DNA of 64,000 nt from Phymatolithon calcareum (GCA_977006965.1 OZ345354.1:620001-684000); one strand, 5' to 3'; positions 1-12,475 are shown, counted from the stretch's first letter. Translations and numbers: made by a program. The notes: generated by a model from the sequence alone, not told the origin.

Positions 1-2250
1 CATGGATGTGGCTGACCTGTTTTAAGCGCCTGTGGAGCCACATCCTATTCCCAAAAGGCGTGCCGATCAGTCATTCACTGGCATTGATAACGGCTTGTTG
101 GTAAACTAAGCTTCAAGTCGTGACGGTTTGATTGCGATAACGGTTGCGCCTTTTTCTGCTGTGACAGGCCCTAAGCTAGATACGTTTTAGTTTGGCTGCA
201 AACTCCACCCTGTGATTTTTGTGGGTTTGCAGTATAATTTCCTCCCAATTCTCTCGTTTAACCTAAGTTCAGTTTCTAGACTATGAAAATGTTTTCGAGT
301 GCTTCGTTGAATATTGTTCAAATTAGACTCGCTCAAAAAATGTATTCATTGCCATGCGGGTTCAAGGTAAAATTAGATTGCTTCACTCTTGACTGGACTA
401 CTCTTCTCGACCAGGGGGAGATTGTCAAATTGGTAATATTGGTTTTGAATACGATGGACTTACTACAGTTCTCACTGTGATCCACAAAATCCATTGGAGC
501 ATCTGTTACGGTTGCAATTACGTCATACGCACGTATTGAGTACTGGTTCGCAACTTCTTTGCTCTGACTTTTCCGTATGGGAACGAGAGGCAAAAATTTA
601 CCACCTGTTACGACAAGTGTGAATATTGCTCCCATGCCCATGACTGAAAGGCGGGGTAAAGCTCGACTTCCAGTCCGTTCAACTTACTGGTGCCCGGTGC
701 TTTCTTGGCGGTCAAACGTCTATTGCCTGCAACACAGCCTCACGTGGGCGTCGAACAAGCTTCTTGGCTCATCCTGTTAGAACGGGCGATTCTTCGTGTC
801 AGTGGTTGCCTCACGGGGTAGCGCATTAATACCCCTTTTTCCAGAAATTCGCACCAAGTCGGGGATACTTCTTAGACGGGAGACCATCATCCGGGAAAGC
901 TGTCGCACTTTTCATGGTAACGGGCAGAGGAAACAAGCAGTGATGCGTATGCGAATATGTAATGTGGGATGAAAAAGTAAATTTGTGGCCCGAACCGTCA
1001 GAGCATCAATCGCCCAGACTGGACCGCCGCAAACTGATGGTGCCGTAAGCGCAGATGCATCGGCAAACGTTGCGCTCGCTGGCTTTATGTGCATAGTGAT
1101 GGCGATATAGCCTGACGACAACGGGTTTTCCTCCAGGGGCCAAGCATTGTTTGCTGCTGCCTCCAGTGCCCATGAAAGCATTATCCATAAATTAGAACAT
1201 ATGCCCATGAGCACGAGGTGTGTTGCACGCGAAACAATTAGGGAGAGGTTGGAGAAGTGTAATTTTGGCGAAAATGAACACACGTTTGCGACAAAATGGA
1301 AGAGCGTGGTCATGCTGCCGGAATGGAAGGCGACTGTTCAAGACAGGATTAGACAGCAGGCCGAATCATTGACATCCACAAGCAATGCGAGGGCATGTTT
1401 TGCAAACGAGGAGGATAGGTACCAAGGACAGTGAAGATTTCTGGCCCGAAGGGCAGAAGAATGGCGCCAGGTTGGGATAGTAACAGGCAGATATGGCCAG
1501 TGAAGAACATAATTAGTGTTGCTGCAGGGTTTTGCACCCCAACTGTTCTGCAGTACTAGCGCCGCGAAGGGCGGGCTGACGGTGCCATGCACATCGAGAA
1601 AATACAGGAGCGACGGACCGGCAGATGTATGTAGAACGAAGGGCAGACGCGAGTCGGATAACATTCACTGTTACGGCAATCCATTAACGCCGCGAGTTCC
1701 AGAAATTAGGGGAGTTTGAGGGCCAAACAAACGGTTGAACCCTTGCGCGATCCAGCACTCCATTACTCTCGAGCGATGAGCAGCTCGCGGGTTTGGACTA
1801 CGGACGCGCAATCGCCCATCAAGGCTCATTTCCGCATCCCACAACGTGGCACTGACAGCGATGCCCCGTGGCAAGGTCCACGGGTCGTGCACTAGTGCAC
1901 TATTGGGCCGATGTCAACACAAAGACGCTGCTCTCATACACGGCGCGTGGGTGGGGAAAAGGGGCGGCCAGAGGCACCGGTGCACTCGCACTTTTTGACG
2001 CGTGGCGCTGCATTCAATTGCCGCTGCACTGCTGCCCCTTCTGCCATCCCCTGGCGCTACGGATTCTCGTTTCCCAGCTTCATCCCTGGCCGCGCCCTCT
2101 GTTGCCGGCAAGTTCCGCTCGCCGCCCCGCGCCGCGCTTTCCGCCGCAGCGCCCGCCGCCGGGACCGACCGCGGTTTTCGCCCTGAACGCGGAGCGACTT
2201 GCCGGCGCGTATCCACACTTCACCCTCGGAAAATCCGCGGGATTCGCGCT
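1..2250. other. Gene-poor left flank
   Basis: No confident gene is visible. Short open frames on both strands lack recognisable motifs. The only stretch that looks at all protein-like is the minus-strand frame at 333-641, listed separately. A plus-strand frame of 95 codons at 1147-1434 has a charged, helix-like composition but no motif. The 2000-2250 part is GC-rich and is probably promoter and 5' leader of the SAPS-domain gene that starts at 2251. Confidence 0.5.
333..641 (-). CDS. Possible exon of an unidentified extracellular protein
   Basis: An open minus-strand frame of about 100 codons contains four N-glycosylation sequons (NCS, NIT, NLT, NFT) within roughly 50 residues and a balanced composition, which is unusual for a chance frame. 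An acceptor-like CAG lies just before the Gly-Gly-Lys-Phe-Leu-Pro stretch, so it may be an internal exon rather than a whole gene. I recognise no family and found no convincing partner exons. It may equally be a chance frame. Confidence 0.2.
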   Translation of the reverse strand: MGMGAIFTLVVTGGKFLPLVPIRKSQSKEVANQYSIRAYDVIATVTDAPMDFVDHSENCSKSIVFKTNITNLTISPWSRRVVQSRVKQSNFTLNPHGNEYIF

Positions 2251-5142
2251 ATGGCGTCGTACACGGAACGTGTGGTACGCTCGCTATCCGCAGACGAATT
2301 GGACTCGACCGTGCGCGGCAGTAACGGCGGTCCCCCGAGTGCGAACGGTCGACGTGACGTCGAGACACTCTTCCGACATACCGCGCACCACCCTCACTAT
2401 GCACCCGAAAATGTTTCGCAACCGAAGGAGCGCCGAGGGCTGTTGAAGCGCATTCGCAACGCCTTTCGGTCTGGAAACGGTGGTGGTACCGCCAGTTCGC
2501 GTCCTGGGCGTTTTGAAAAAGGTGGCGTCCGACCGACTATCGATATTCTTCCCGAGGATCATCTCTCAGCGCTCAATGGGCATCATCGACAATATCCCCC
2601 TTATCCCGGACAAGCCCTGCAACATGCATCTGCATATCCGGCCCCTCCACCGTCGCAACATGTAATGCATAATTCGCACTTGCAACCGCTTCCGCAGCAA
2701 CCGATTGGAGGTCAGAGGCGCTTTGAAGGCGATCCCCCGTCGAACCCACGTCTCGGCCGATTCGGGTCACCGAGTAATTTCCGACCACAGGCTGCATCGG
2801 AGGAACGTGTCGGCGGTAGACCTGCGCTTCCAAAGGCGAAGACCTCTCACGCAAATTCCGGTGGAAGAGTGCGTTCATGGAGACCTGGGCGCGGAGGCGA
2901 AAGTGCAGGCAGTCTAACTGTTGAACGACAAGGTTCGGAACTGAGTAATGCGAGTAAGCAATCCAGATTTCTAGGTGAATCGAAGAGAAATCGCGCCAGT
3001 GCCGGCATTCCTAATGGCGGCACTTCCTCTATTAGTCGGGGTGCACACGGCACAAATGGCCCCCAGCATTCCCCGTTGGGACAGCAAGCGCAAGCGCGTC
3101 AACAGCAGCATCGGTCGCTTCCCAAGCGCGTATTTTCATCCCCACCCTCCCTCTCGGCGCGCTCGTTCGTCTTCGGCTCTCGGAAGAGAAGTAGCGCATC
3201 ATCAAAGAGCGGTCGCGGACGCTCGTCAAGCGCGCTTGGGCAAAACCCCGGTCCATTGGATAACGGTGCCTCAGATCCTACTGATCAGCGAAAGCTCAGC
3301 AGATCCTTTGGTGGGAGACAGGGCGTGCCTGGGTACCACAGGGGTGGATCAATGAATATGTCATCAGTGGGTGGTGGACTTAGCGTGAACACTCCGTTTA
3401 TATCGCCGGAGCATAACGCTGAGTCGTTTAAGTTTGTCGTCGAGGCTGCTGTGGAAGGAAAAGCGTCCTTCTCAGCCTTGCTAGACGCCATGTTCCGACT
3501 AGAGGAACGTCTGCCGCCGGAAACCAAGGACATTCTTATCAAGTATTTGTCGAGGCAAGACAACATTGAGGCCTTGATTGATAGGCTCACCGTCGTTTTA
3601 CCAATTTTAGCGGATGATGATGGCGTTGAGGAACCTGGTGGAGAACGTGTACGGTATCGCCATTCGTACGTTTCGTCAATGCTGCTGAGCAATGGACCGA
3701 TTTCGTTGCGTCGATGCCTATTCTCTAATGCCGATCATCTTGATCGACTAGTTGGTATCTTGCAAGATGGAAGTCCCACCGATCCTGTTTTGGTTAGGTC
3801 GGTCTGTAAGGTCCTGCTTAGCGTTTTAAGGGACTCCCCCAACGATACGGTCGCGGCCATGATGAGAAGGCGTGACTTCTTGTCTGTGCTGCTATCCCAT
3901 ATCGCGGTTACTGGATGCCCGGAGGTTTGTCTGTCTATGCTGAGCACAGTGCGTTGTCAGCAAGAGCTTAAGTTTGGGCCACCGAACAAACCGATTGTGT
4001 GCATGATGGCGGACGCGAAACTGCTCCCAACTTTGTGCGATAAGCTGGCTTCTGCCGCTGAGGATGGACCACTTACAAGTGTGGCGTCGGCGACGATTGA
4101 GAACTGCTCTCGAGTTATAGTCGGCATTGCTCTTCGAGCTCTTGTTATCAACCGATATGAGATTAATGATGTTGATGACTCGGACACAAAGTTCATGATC
4201 AAGTTTAACAAAGACCTGGCGTCTTTGGATGTTTTCAATCAACCCATGCCGATTTTGCGCGTTCTGGATTCCGGATTCGCGGCAATGACCACCCATGACG
4301 AGCGTGGCTACGCGCTTGCTACTGCTCTTACCGCTGTGCGATACATGCTGGTGACGGTGATTAACGGACAGGATTCTAGTCTGAGCACAATACGACTGCA
4401 ACTGGACACTCTGAATACAGGGGCGTATGAAGCTGGAGTACGTGCCAGGATCCCTATGCTGGCTCGAGTTTTGCAAGATGCACGAAGCGGAGTAACTCTG
4501 GACACGATGTGGGATACGGTGGACGCTCCGCTAGGTGTCGTGCGGTTGAAAATCTTGGAACTGCTAGTAGTGCTGTTGCAGCATGGGTCGGAGAGGACGG
4601 CAAATGCGATCGTGGATGCTAATATCCCGAAAATTTTGATAGAGTTGTTCGAAAGACTGGAGATGAACAGCCTGTTACAGCACATGGTGGCGACCATCGT
4701 GGACCTGTCGTTCGTGTCGAAGTCATGTGAACGAGTGCGAAAAGCATTCCTTCTTGAAGGACGGTTATTGGAAGTGTGCATGGGATTGTGGAATGTAAGC
4801 ACGAAGAGAAGACGGAAAGATGGAGTTACGAAGAGTAATCGATGCAGCGATATCATACGCATGTCTCGTGCGGCGGAGGATTTCTTCCGAGACCAGGAAT
4901 CACCTGAGGTGCAGGAACTGATGGGGGAACTCGGTGATGTTGTCGGGGAATTTAACCAGTTCTGTGAGGAAGAAGTTGCGGCATATTTACGACTTAATGT
5001 GCAATTACTCGGGGGTGCTGAACATTTGCCGAGGAGAATGGACGATGGATTTGGATCATTCGAAGGACTCGGATTCGGAAGTGGAGGGCAAGGATCACTG
5101 TACTTCAGATCGAGAGCGGCTGGTGCGGTGGGAACAACATAG
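2251..5142 (+). CDS. SAPS-domain protein, PP6 (Sit4) phosphatase regulatory subunit
   Basis: Predicted product of 963 residues. SAPS proteins (Sit4-associated proteins in yeast, PP6R1-3 in animals) bind the catalytic subunit of PP6/Sit4 phosphatase and direct it to substrates. Residues 1 to about 390 are low-complexity, rich in Ser, Gly, Arg and Pro, and probably disordered. From about residue 391 to 930 there is an alpha-helical repeat region with SAPS hallmarks: a helix ending LPPETKDILIKYLSRQ, a stretch with ALIDRLTVVLPIL, and FLSVLLSHIAVTGCPEV, where the family has a K/R-HIGTSAIMDLLL-type segment. The frame stays open upstream to an ATG at 2002, but the extra 83 residues look like translated 5' leader, so I chose the ATG at 2251. 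No intron is needed. The family call rests on pattern recognition; another armadillo-like scaffold is the alternative. Confidence 0.7.
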   Translation: MASYTERVVRSLSADELDSTVRGSNGGPPSANGRRDVETLFRHTAHHPHYAPENVSQPKERRGLLKRIRNAFRSGNGGGTASSRPGRFEKGGVRPTIDILPEDHLSALNGHHRQYPPYPGQALQHASAYPAPPPSQHVMHNSHLQPLPQQPIGGQRRFEGDPPSNPRLGRFGSPSNFRPQAASEERVGGRPALPKAKTSHANSGGRVRSWRPGRGGESAGSLTVERQGSELSNASKQSRFLGESKRNRASAGIPNGGTSSISRGAHGTNGPQHSPLGQQAQARQQQHRSLPKRVFSSPPSLSARSFVFGSRKRSSASSKSGRGRSSSALGQNPGPLDNGASDPTDQRKLSRSFGGRQGVPGYHRGGSMNMSSVGGGLSVNTPFISPEHNAESFKFVVEAAVEGKASFSALLDAMFRLEERLPPETKDILIKYLSRQDNIEALIDRLTVVLPILADDDGVEEPGGERVRYRHSYVSSMLLSNGPISLRRCLFSNADHLDRLVGILQDGSPTDPVLVRSVCKVLLSVLRDSPNDTVAAMMRRRDFLSVLLSHIAVTGCPEVCLSMLSTVRCQQELKFGPPNKPIVCMMADAKLLPTLCDKLASAAEDGPLTSVASATIENCSRVIVGIALRALVINRYEINDVDDSDTKFMIKFNKDLASLDVFNQPMPILRVLDSGFAAMTTHDERGYALATALTAVRYMLVTVINGQDSSLSTIRLQLDTLNTGAYEAGVRARIPMLARVLQDARSGVTLDTMWDTVDAPLGVVRLKILELLVVLLQHGSERTANAIVDANIPKILIELFERLEMNSLLQHMVATIVDLSFVSKSCERVRKAFLLEGRLLEVCMGLWNVSTKRRRKDGVTKSNRCSDIIRMSRAAEDFFRDQESPEVQELMGELGDVVGEFNQFCEEEVAAYLRLNVQLLGGAEHLPRRMDDGFGSFEGLGFGSGGQGSLYFRSRAAGAVGTT

Positions 5143-5461
5143 GAGTGAAGTGGTATTATTTTGTTTTGCAAGGAGGTGGCGGTCGGTCGGTGTGTGGTTG
5201 GTGTTTTTTGTTTTATCTGCTGACTGACTTGTTTAACTGAAGAAGATCAGGATTGTTCCCCCGCCGCCATGCTCGACGGTGGCGAATGTAGTTGTGTTAG
5301 CGCGCGGGAGATGTGTACATTGAGCGTATTGTATTCCTGGAATATGTTGTTTTGTGATGATTTAAAGAAAAAGTTGGAACTGCACATTCGGTCTTCTGAG
5401 AGCTGATTCTACCAAGTTGTGCGCGAAAGTAGAAGAGAGGAAAATTGCTGGTTGATCGTGC

Positions 5462-5947
5462 ATGCACCTATGTCAATCAGAAGATGGTCTGCGACACATG
5501 ATTAGCATTGATGGACCACTATCAATTCCCTGTGGCCATCTCACCAGCGTAATACCGGCAAGTGGATGGGTGGCTTGCCTTGTAAAAGAGGTGGAGTCAG
5601 TCGAATGCCAACAATGCCGGTGCTTGGATCGTTGTGATGTACATGGTGGAACGAAGATCGTTAGAGATACGGATCGTGAGAATGAGATGGTGATCTTCCC
5701 GCTCGAGTTGGTCACCATATCATTGTTGGACGATGAGAATAACGGGTGTGTATTGGATATATACAAAGTGACTTTCAGAGAATGCCGTCCCGTGGCGCGA
5801 TTTTTATGTTGGGATAAACAGATTTTTTGCGAAAATAATGCGCGCATCTCGTGCACGAGATCGAACGTTCGATGGAAGAGTTACAAGAGAGCGATAGGTA
5901 AAAGCGAAAGTGCGAACGTAGTAAGTTCGCGCACTTTCGAAGGGTGA
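5462..5947 (+). CDS. Possible small unidentified ORF
   Basis: A 161-codon frame 320 bp downstream of the SAPS gene. It has a cysteine cluster (CQQCRCLDRC) near residue 50 and no recognisable domain. Its 3' end contains the hairpin at 5905-5939, which argues that at least that end is not constrained coding sequence. It could be read-through of the neighbouring 3' flank. Confidence 0.2.
   Translation: MHLCQSEDGLRHMISIDGPLSIPCGHLTSVIPASGWVACLVKEVESVECQQCRCLDRCDVHGGTKIVRDTDRENEMVIFPLELVTISLLDDENNGCVLDIYKVTFRECRPVARFLCWDKQIFCENNARISCTRSNVRWKSYKRAIGKSESANVVSSRTFEG
5905..5939. repeat. Hairpin
   Basis: A 13-nt arm at 5905-5917 (CGAAAGTGCGAAC) is complementary to 5925-5939, where two extra bases bulge; the loop is 7 nt. 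Function unknown; it could act at an RNA 3' end. Confidence 0.6.
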
Positions 5948-7440
5948 TCATTGTATTTTAAGGGTTCCTTTGGAGACTCGAGGAGCTGGTGAGGACGTTG
6001 CTATCGTACATGGTTCATTTTGGACGAAAGAATGAGTCGGTCACTCGATATAGTGGAGAGTGCAGCTGAATGCTGAAAAGCGATTTGGTCCATATCGATT
6101 GTATTTGGAGACGGAGGCGTCATTCTTGGCGGGAAAAAGGAGATTACCAAACAGGAACAAGTTTAAGATGCCGCGACACAGTCATTATCGACGGATGAGC
6201 ACTCGATCAACATTTCAATTGTGAGTCCAACGGATGGAAATAAACCGACAATGGAAAAGGGGACGCAGGCGACAGCCGTTTTGCCAAGTCAGTGTTGGCA
6301 ATTGTGCCGCACACTGTGCGTCAAGGCATATAATTACCATAGTTGCTAGAAATTATACCATTGCGATTGTAATTGCGCCTTCAGTTGTGGTCCACGATCA
6401 CAGCTGGTCAGGTGCGAATTTGAGGGATGGTGCGCCCTATTCGCTGACGGTGCCCTTTATGTGCACTTTTGCACAGTGCCCAAGGGACAAGTGTTGTGGC
6501 ACCGGTGAAGGTAAAAGCAGTCGAAAAATCGCCACGCGGCAAATTTTCCTCTTGTAAACAGCGCGGGTGGCGAGCACTCATACAATAGTCCCAAATAAGG
6601 ATTGCTGTGTGCGTGCGTACAGTACAGTACAACAAAAATCAGTGTTTTTGAGGCTTTTCTTATTGCAATTTTGTAGCGGACTAGTCCAGAGCTAGATAGA
6701 CAGCTGTCTCCATCACTGGGCTCCATAGAGGAGATAAATGAGCTTGCCGCCCACCGCAGTCATCCATCTCAACTGCACAGAACAGTGCAGTCAATCAGGC
6801 TGGTCCCACACCCGATTATCATACCGTGAAGAAAGCGCAAGCGGCAGCGGACATGGCGGTCGACGCGCGAAGGGAGGTTTAATCAAAATTTACAGCATAC
6901 ATACGCAATCATTTTCGTGCGGCACGCTCCACCCCGCTCTCGTTTGCTTACAGTCCAAACTCTTCGTCAACGCCGTCACGCACGGCTGGTTTTGGTCGCT
7001 AACGATCTATGGTCTCCCGTGGCCCGTCAGCGCCGAAGTGATACTGTGCTGTACCTCCATATGATACGGCCAACAGCGGCATATAAAAATACAAACGTAC
7101 CGCCGCACCACAAAGATGGCCCCGTTTTCAAATATACTCGTTCTGTGACGGATGTTGCCGTTTTTTGTCGCACGCGGTGTCCAATGCGCAAGATCGATCT
7201 ATCTTGCACTACGTAGATGAAGGAGAGCCCGCACGGCGCCTCCCCAAAAAGATCACAAAATGATGTTGATCATGAATCTTTTTTTGTGCAGAATTCTGCA
7301 CTCGGGGGCATCACCGATGAACAGTATCGTAATGTTAGCGGGCGAGGAAGAGGTCGACGCAACTCTTGCCAGTCTCGACCATGCTGCGTCCACAGAAGTG
7401 CCGCTGCATATCAACTTGAAGCCTACACGCTAAACTCTTG

Positions 7441-7680
7441 AGATGCTCGACAGCGGTCGAGCATCTTGTGAAATTGATCGACACACCGCCGTCATTCCGA
7501 CAAATTCTCCAATGCTCTACAGTACATCCACTTATCTTTGTCCATACCGGGCGGTGCCTGCCGGAGTGTTTGCGCAATGTCCGTGACGTAGAATGCGGCA
7601 CAGTAGTAAAGCGCTACTGTACCAGTCGGCAGAGTGACTACGGTTGCGTCGACGCAACCTTTACGCAGGACGCGTCCTGC
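7441..7680. repeat. Cluster of perfect palindromes
   Basis: Three palindromes within 240 bp: 7441-7466 (11-bp arms AGATGCTCGAC, 4-nt loop), 7642-7659 (18-bp uninterrupted, centred on GTCGAC) and 7665-7680 (16-bp uninterrupted, centred on ACGCGT). None lies in a recognisable gene. Confidence 0.75.
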
Positions 7681-7778
7681 ACAAAGTGGTCGTGGGAGTC
7701 GACATCATTCAATCGTGCTGCAGTCCGTACCTGATTGTGGTGCCGTGCCAGCAGAGATAGAATTGACAGTCATGCATT

Positions 7779-7811
7779 CCTTGCCTTCCTTGCCTTCCTT
7801 GCCTTCCTTTC
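7779..7811 (+). repeat. 9-bp tandem repeat (CCTTGCCTT)
   Basis: Three exact copies of the unit CCTTGCCTT from 7779 to 7805, followed by a partial degenerate copy. Simple microsatellite-like repeat. Confidence 0.85.
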
Positions 7812-9046
7812 CATTCATGGAAAGCAACCTAATTTGCTCTCAGTTTTTTTTCTAAAAAAATGATGGGAGCATTTTTAATCATGAAATTACTGTTGACAGA
7901 GCACCGAAACCCTTTGACGCACTAAATTAAACTACGTCATCAGACCTATCCGTACAATCAGAGGAACGGTAATTTTTCACCGAAACGCCATAGATCATTG
8001 CTCACCGTCACCTCTCTTCTCCACGGTCTAATTTTCTCCCTGCTTTCCACTTCCTGTCCTTACACGATGCACTCATCACTTATTCTTTTCCTCATTTTCT
8101 CCTCGTGAGGACTCGCACCAACGTCGTACACGTTCCACAAGCCGCTCTTCAAATCCTCAATAACGCGCTTTTAAACCTCCACTCTGGACAAGGCTACCAA
8201 AAACTCGATAATTGGCAGATGCACATGTGAATAATGTACCCCAGCCTCTGCAATGGTCCACACCTTGCGTTAACTCGCATCCTATTGTACCTTCTAATCC
8301 GATCCCTTGCCCACCCTTGGTGCCCGAGCGGCCGACCGCATCCACTTTGCGTCCATTCATTTCATTTCTTATTCGCTCGCCTTCTTTCCACACAGCGTGA
8401 GCGCCACCACAACCACTTAATCCATGCCCTCGAGAACAAAACTGCCACTCCTCTCTCAATTCACGGAGCAACCTCTTTTCCCAATCCTTGTGACTCCGAC
8501 ACCACCCCAACCCTCCCTAACTTCACAATTTTAATTCTCATCGACAAACTCACCAGATCGTCCATTTTTCGTATTTGGTTATGTGCCTCACCAATTGATC
8601 ATTCTGGAATATTGGCATATCGCTCCTAACTCATTATGACCGGGCGGGCGACCAATAAGGGTGCCAACCTTGACGGCGATCCGATGGACAGTAAGCTGCG
8701 AGCTTGCCTCGTATGCTTACTGGATGTGTTGAATGAATTAGCTCTTTGAAAGCTACAGTAGCTCTTCTGGGTAACAGCCCTGCCAACGTGCTGTCGCCTG
8801 CAAAACATACACCTTGTCTCCCGTTTCGTGTACACGGCTTCGAGTGAACCGGAAGCAATAGCTGGGCAGAAGATCAAACCTTTTTGTCCGCGACTACACC
8901 CTCTCGGGGTGTCAACATCCTGGGACGTCATTCAAATCACTCCTATGCATTACGATCATCCGGAAAAACCCTCGGTTGCCGGTGGCATCAGAACGCGTGC
9001 CACCAGTCAAGAGAGGCACCTGTCTACTATGCTGAACGCCAGTGAG

Positions 9047-9098
9047 GCGAAGTCGAAATTTCATTAATTTTAAAAAATTAATGAAATTTCGACTTCGC
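9047..9098. repeat. Perfect 25-bp-arm inverted repeat
   Basis: Arm 9047-9071 and arm 9074-9098 are exact reverse complements separated by two A residues. The arms begin GCGAAGTCGAAATTTC. Such near-continuous hairpins normally decay or are deleted quickly, so it is probably young. It lies about 230 bp left of the candidate TIR element. Confidence 0.9.
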
Positions 9099-9297
9099 GC
9101 CTGACACAAGCACGCACTCTGTCTGTACAGTATCACCTGTGCCTACGTCATGAAGCCCCGTGTGCTGGAGACCGGCAGTCATACCGTACCGATTTCTACC
9201 TAAAACTCTATAGATACTGGGAGCACAGGGCATTGCAGAAAGAAATTGAATAGATTTTACTCGTAGGATTGTCGCAAAAATTCCCTTTGTCTTGCTA

Positions 9298-11151
9298 GCA
9301 GTGTCTACAGTATTGTACGGACGTCCTCAATTGAGGAAATATTTCTAAGCAAAAAATGTTAATGTGCATGGAGTGGAACAGTTTTTTGACGTCACATTCA
9401 AAACGAACTCACTTTCTTCCGTACTCGGAAACCGCAACTTTTCTTATACAAGGATTTTTTGAGCGCAGGGAGCAATATTCAATCGTCGGCCGAAACAGAT
9501 CAGTGTCATGACACGACAAGATATTAATGCTCGACGGCGAGTAGGTGCCCTCGTTCATACCAAATCAACGGCATTAGCAAATCTGGAATAGTGCTCCAGA
9601 CTCTATAGTACCCTGATAAAATCCAAAACCGTGAATGGGACGGTTCTGGAAGCCCTCGCTGGACAAGGAATTGGTTGTTTCAGTGCTTCCTTGCGAGAAA
9701 AGTGGATCTTGGTCCAACAACTGTAGCGAAAAACAAAGGTAAAGACCATCAAGATTATATATATCAAGCCAGGGAATACTTTCGGTGACGATTAAGCGGC
9801 GCTCCAAGTCGGACTGAGTCGCCTTCGGCAACAAGATGCATCAGTGCCTGACGTTTAGGAACAGCGTATAATACAACTCCAAAGCAAGCTCCAGATAAAA
9901 TCGAGCATTTTTCTGTGAGATCCAAGGCTATCTTGATGTCTTGTCTAGCCATTTAGGAAATCAGAGAACCTTCGATCTCCCAGCTCTTGGCTTCCTGGCC
10001 TATGCTCTGCACGGTACTGAGACCAGGTATCACAAGGAAGTTCGGAACTCATCAGCTCTGATCTTAAATCTGACCCTGTGGCGCATGAGGTCAAGCGGCT
10101 CGGATGAGAAGTTTTTTGTCAATTCGAGGAACTGTTCCTATCCGGTTTTTCTCAGTGCATACTTCTGAAGGTGATAGAATTTCCGAAACCGGTCGACCTG
10201 GATTTGGTTCGCAATAGCACTGTTTCTTAATCATTCTCCCCCAGTCCCATCTAAAAAAATTAGAAACGACGTCTGGGAAGTTACTTCTGAGTCGGTTCTA
10301 TTCTGACTCGTTTTTCAAGGGTCCAGACGGACGAGATGGTTGCTCATATGCGCCTGAAATTATTTGGAGCTGTTTAAGCAGCAACCAAAAAGCCCCATGG
10401 ATTTTCTCTCCAAAATCTAGCCCTCTGAGATAGGACAATGTGCATCCATGGTGTCTGGGTGATGAGATATCGACAACATCCCCAATATTGGAAGTGCATC
10501 CCTTGTGGGCGTCAGCTGGATAATGGAGACCTCCGTGCTGGTCTATCAACATCTAAACCCGAAGTATGCGAAGTACTCTATTCCGCACTTGCTCAATTGG
10601 CAGGCAGAATCTATACTGGCAAGAGAGCATGAACTTGGAGAAAAACGTGGGTACTTGAGACTGGTCACTTTGAGTCAATAATTCCATTGTGTCCATGTGT
10701 GTCGTTGATTGCTGCTTGCTGTACTCAAGCGGAATCACAAAAGAAAATGATTCTGCGAAAGTTTTACGAAGAGATGGCGAAGCAGCGTTTATACAGCTCA
10801 TACAACTCCCGCTACATACGACGTCACTCTGTCACCTTGGACCCGACATTTGTGTCAGGAGTGGAGTTAGAACTCTTCAAAAGCCTACGAAGAGGAAATG
10901 GAAGAGCATGGATGTAGTATTCACCACTTCTACCTTGCAAAAGAGATGCAAACCTTGAAAAATATATAAGGCGAAGCGTGTCTGCTTGTCTTCTGGCGGA
11001 CTTGACGGATCTCGAAACAAAGGACGTGTTACATGTACCGGTGGGAACTGCTATGCCTTGACACGTAGCTATTATCCATCGGGTTGATGACGTAGACATT
11101 CCTGATGAAATTTCCTCAATTGAGGAAAAAATCCTGTACAAGAGACACTAG
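9298..11151. mobile_element. Candidate decayed DNA transposon with imperfect TIRs
   Basis: The left end (about 9298-9345) and the reverse complement of the right end (about 11105-11151) share the order AGTGTCT, TTGTAC, a palindrome TCCTCAATTGAGGA and a following GAAAT-rich stretch, with small gaps. The palindrome sits in each terminus (9324-9337 and 11111-11128). The interior carries several broken minus-strand frames (9574-9834, 9764-9952, 10298-10552, 10553-10801, 10824-11141) that I cannot assign to a transposase family. Exact ends and target-site duplication are not resolved. Confidence 0.4.
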
Positions 11152-12475
11152 TGCAGGTATAGCAGCAGGCGCACGCACAAACTGTAGAGTAAAGAGATCA
11201 GAAGAGAATGCGAAGGTTAGTTCATCCTTTTCGTTATAGCACAGAGAGTACTGCACACATCGTCGCTGAGCAGCTTGGGAACAAACGATTCGTCCGATGC
11301 GTTGTTCTGCTCATTTCGTCGTGTATTCGTAAAGCTTCTCGCGCTTATGGTTCTTCGTGTCAATGGGTATGTTCACGGGTGCTACAGGGTTCACTCATTT
11401 CTTCTGATGGTGAACGTCACTTTCGTGACTGGAAACACAAAGCGACAAACAGACATTCCCAAACGTTCCCCTTCCATTCTCAAATTCATCTTGTGTCGGC
11501 CAGATAAAAGGGAGCGTGGCGTCCGTCCGGTCGTGCTGCACGTAAAATGATCAATGTTTGCCAGTGCGACCAGTCTTGCTCTCGAACATGCCACAAGGCA
11601 AGACTCATACCAGGAGTCGAAGAACTTTGGTGATATTTTGTGCGTGCCAGCTGTGTATACATTACTTGCATACTTTTAGAGTTCTTCAACCTTGCTTTTC
11701 AGCTCCGTTTGGAGAGGACAATTCAGTGAGCAAGCCTGAAAAATGTGGTAATAATATCGTGTTGTAGGACATCGTGTGCTCTACTTTGACCACCACTTAT
11801 TGTGGCCAGTGTACTGTACACAGAAAATCCGTTCGATTTCCCTGTTCTACTGAAACGCACTCAGCAGGGCTATACGCTGCCGAAGGCGGCGGTCCGAAGA
11901 CAAGCCACATGCGTTCATTATCTGTAGCATACATGAAGTTAAGAAAGCGACATATACCGCAGACAAGGGCGACAAAAATATTTTTGAAAACAGAAAGTTT
12001 ACACCAAGCTGGCTAGAGTTTCCGGGGCGGAATAGTATTGAAAAGTCAACCTCAGCAGTGCCGGCTGAGCTGTGCGAAGGACGAAGCACCCGAAATACTT
12101 AGCCGATTACCATGGGCTCTTCACAAGCCAACACTGCACGAAACATTTGGCTAAATAGCAGCTCTTAGATTCCTGAAATGGTAGATGCTGGCGTAGCTGT
12201 TTGTCCTCCCTTTGCCGACTCGGGTCAATTGGACGTGCTCCATCAAACAAAAATAAGGCAAGACCAGTCCGTTCCTTTCTACGCCCTACTTGCGGCGCAT
12301 GTAGTCGCACGAGAACATCAACCGCGAAAGATGTGTGCGACTGTGATTCTTTGCGCACGGCCCAAAGTCAGATGTTATGATGCAAGTGTTTGGCTCCAAC
12401 TTGTTCTTCTAATGTGCACAGCGGGGAAGTGAAATGCAATAGCTTCCCCTTCAGATCTGTCTTTCGACATGACCG

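Larger units (their letters stand above)
5143..12475. other. Long gene-poor spacer with palindromes and a decayed TIR element
   Basis: 7.3 kb separates the SAPS gene from the RMI1-like gene. It holds a possible short ORF (5462-5947), several perfect palindromes (7441-7680), a 9-bp tandem repeat (7779-7811), a 25-bp-arm inverted repeat (9047-9098) and a candidate TIR element (about 9298-11151). Between 7900 and 8500 the plus strand is pyrimidine-rich. I see nothing identifiable in 6000-7400 or 11150-12475. Confidence 0.5.

Noticed and set aside
2002-2250. N-terminal extension of the SAPS protein as an organelle presequence
   Set aside because: The Ala/Pro/Arg-rich sequence is what GC-rich leader gives by chance, and PP6 regulatory subunits act in cytosol and nucleus.
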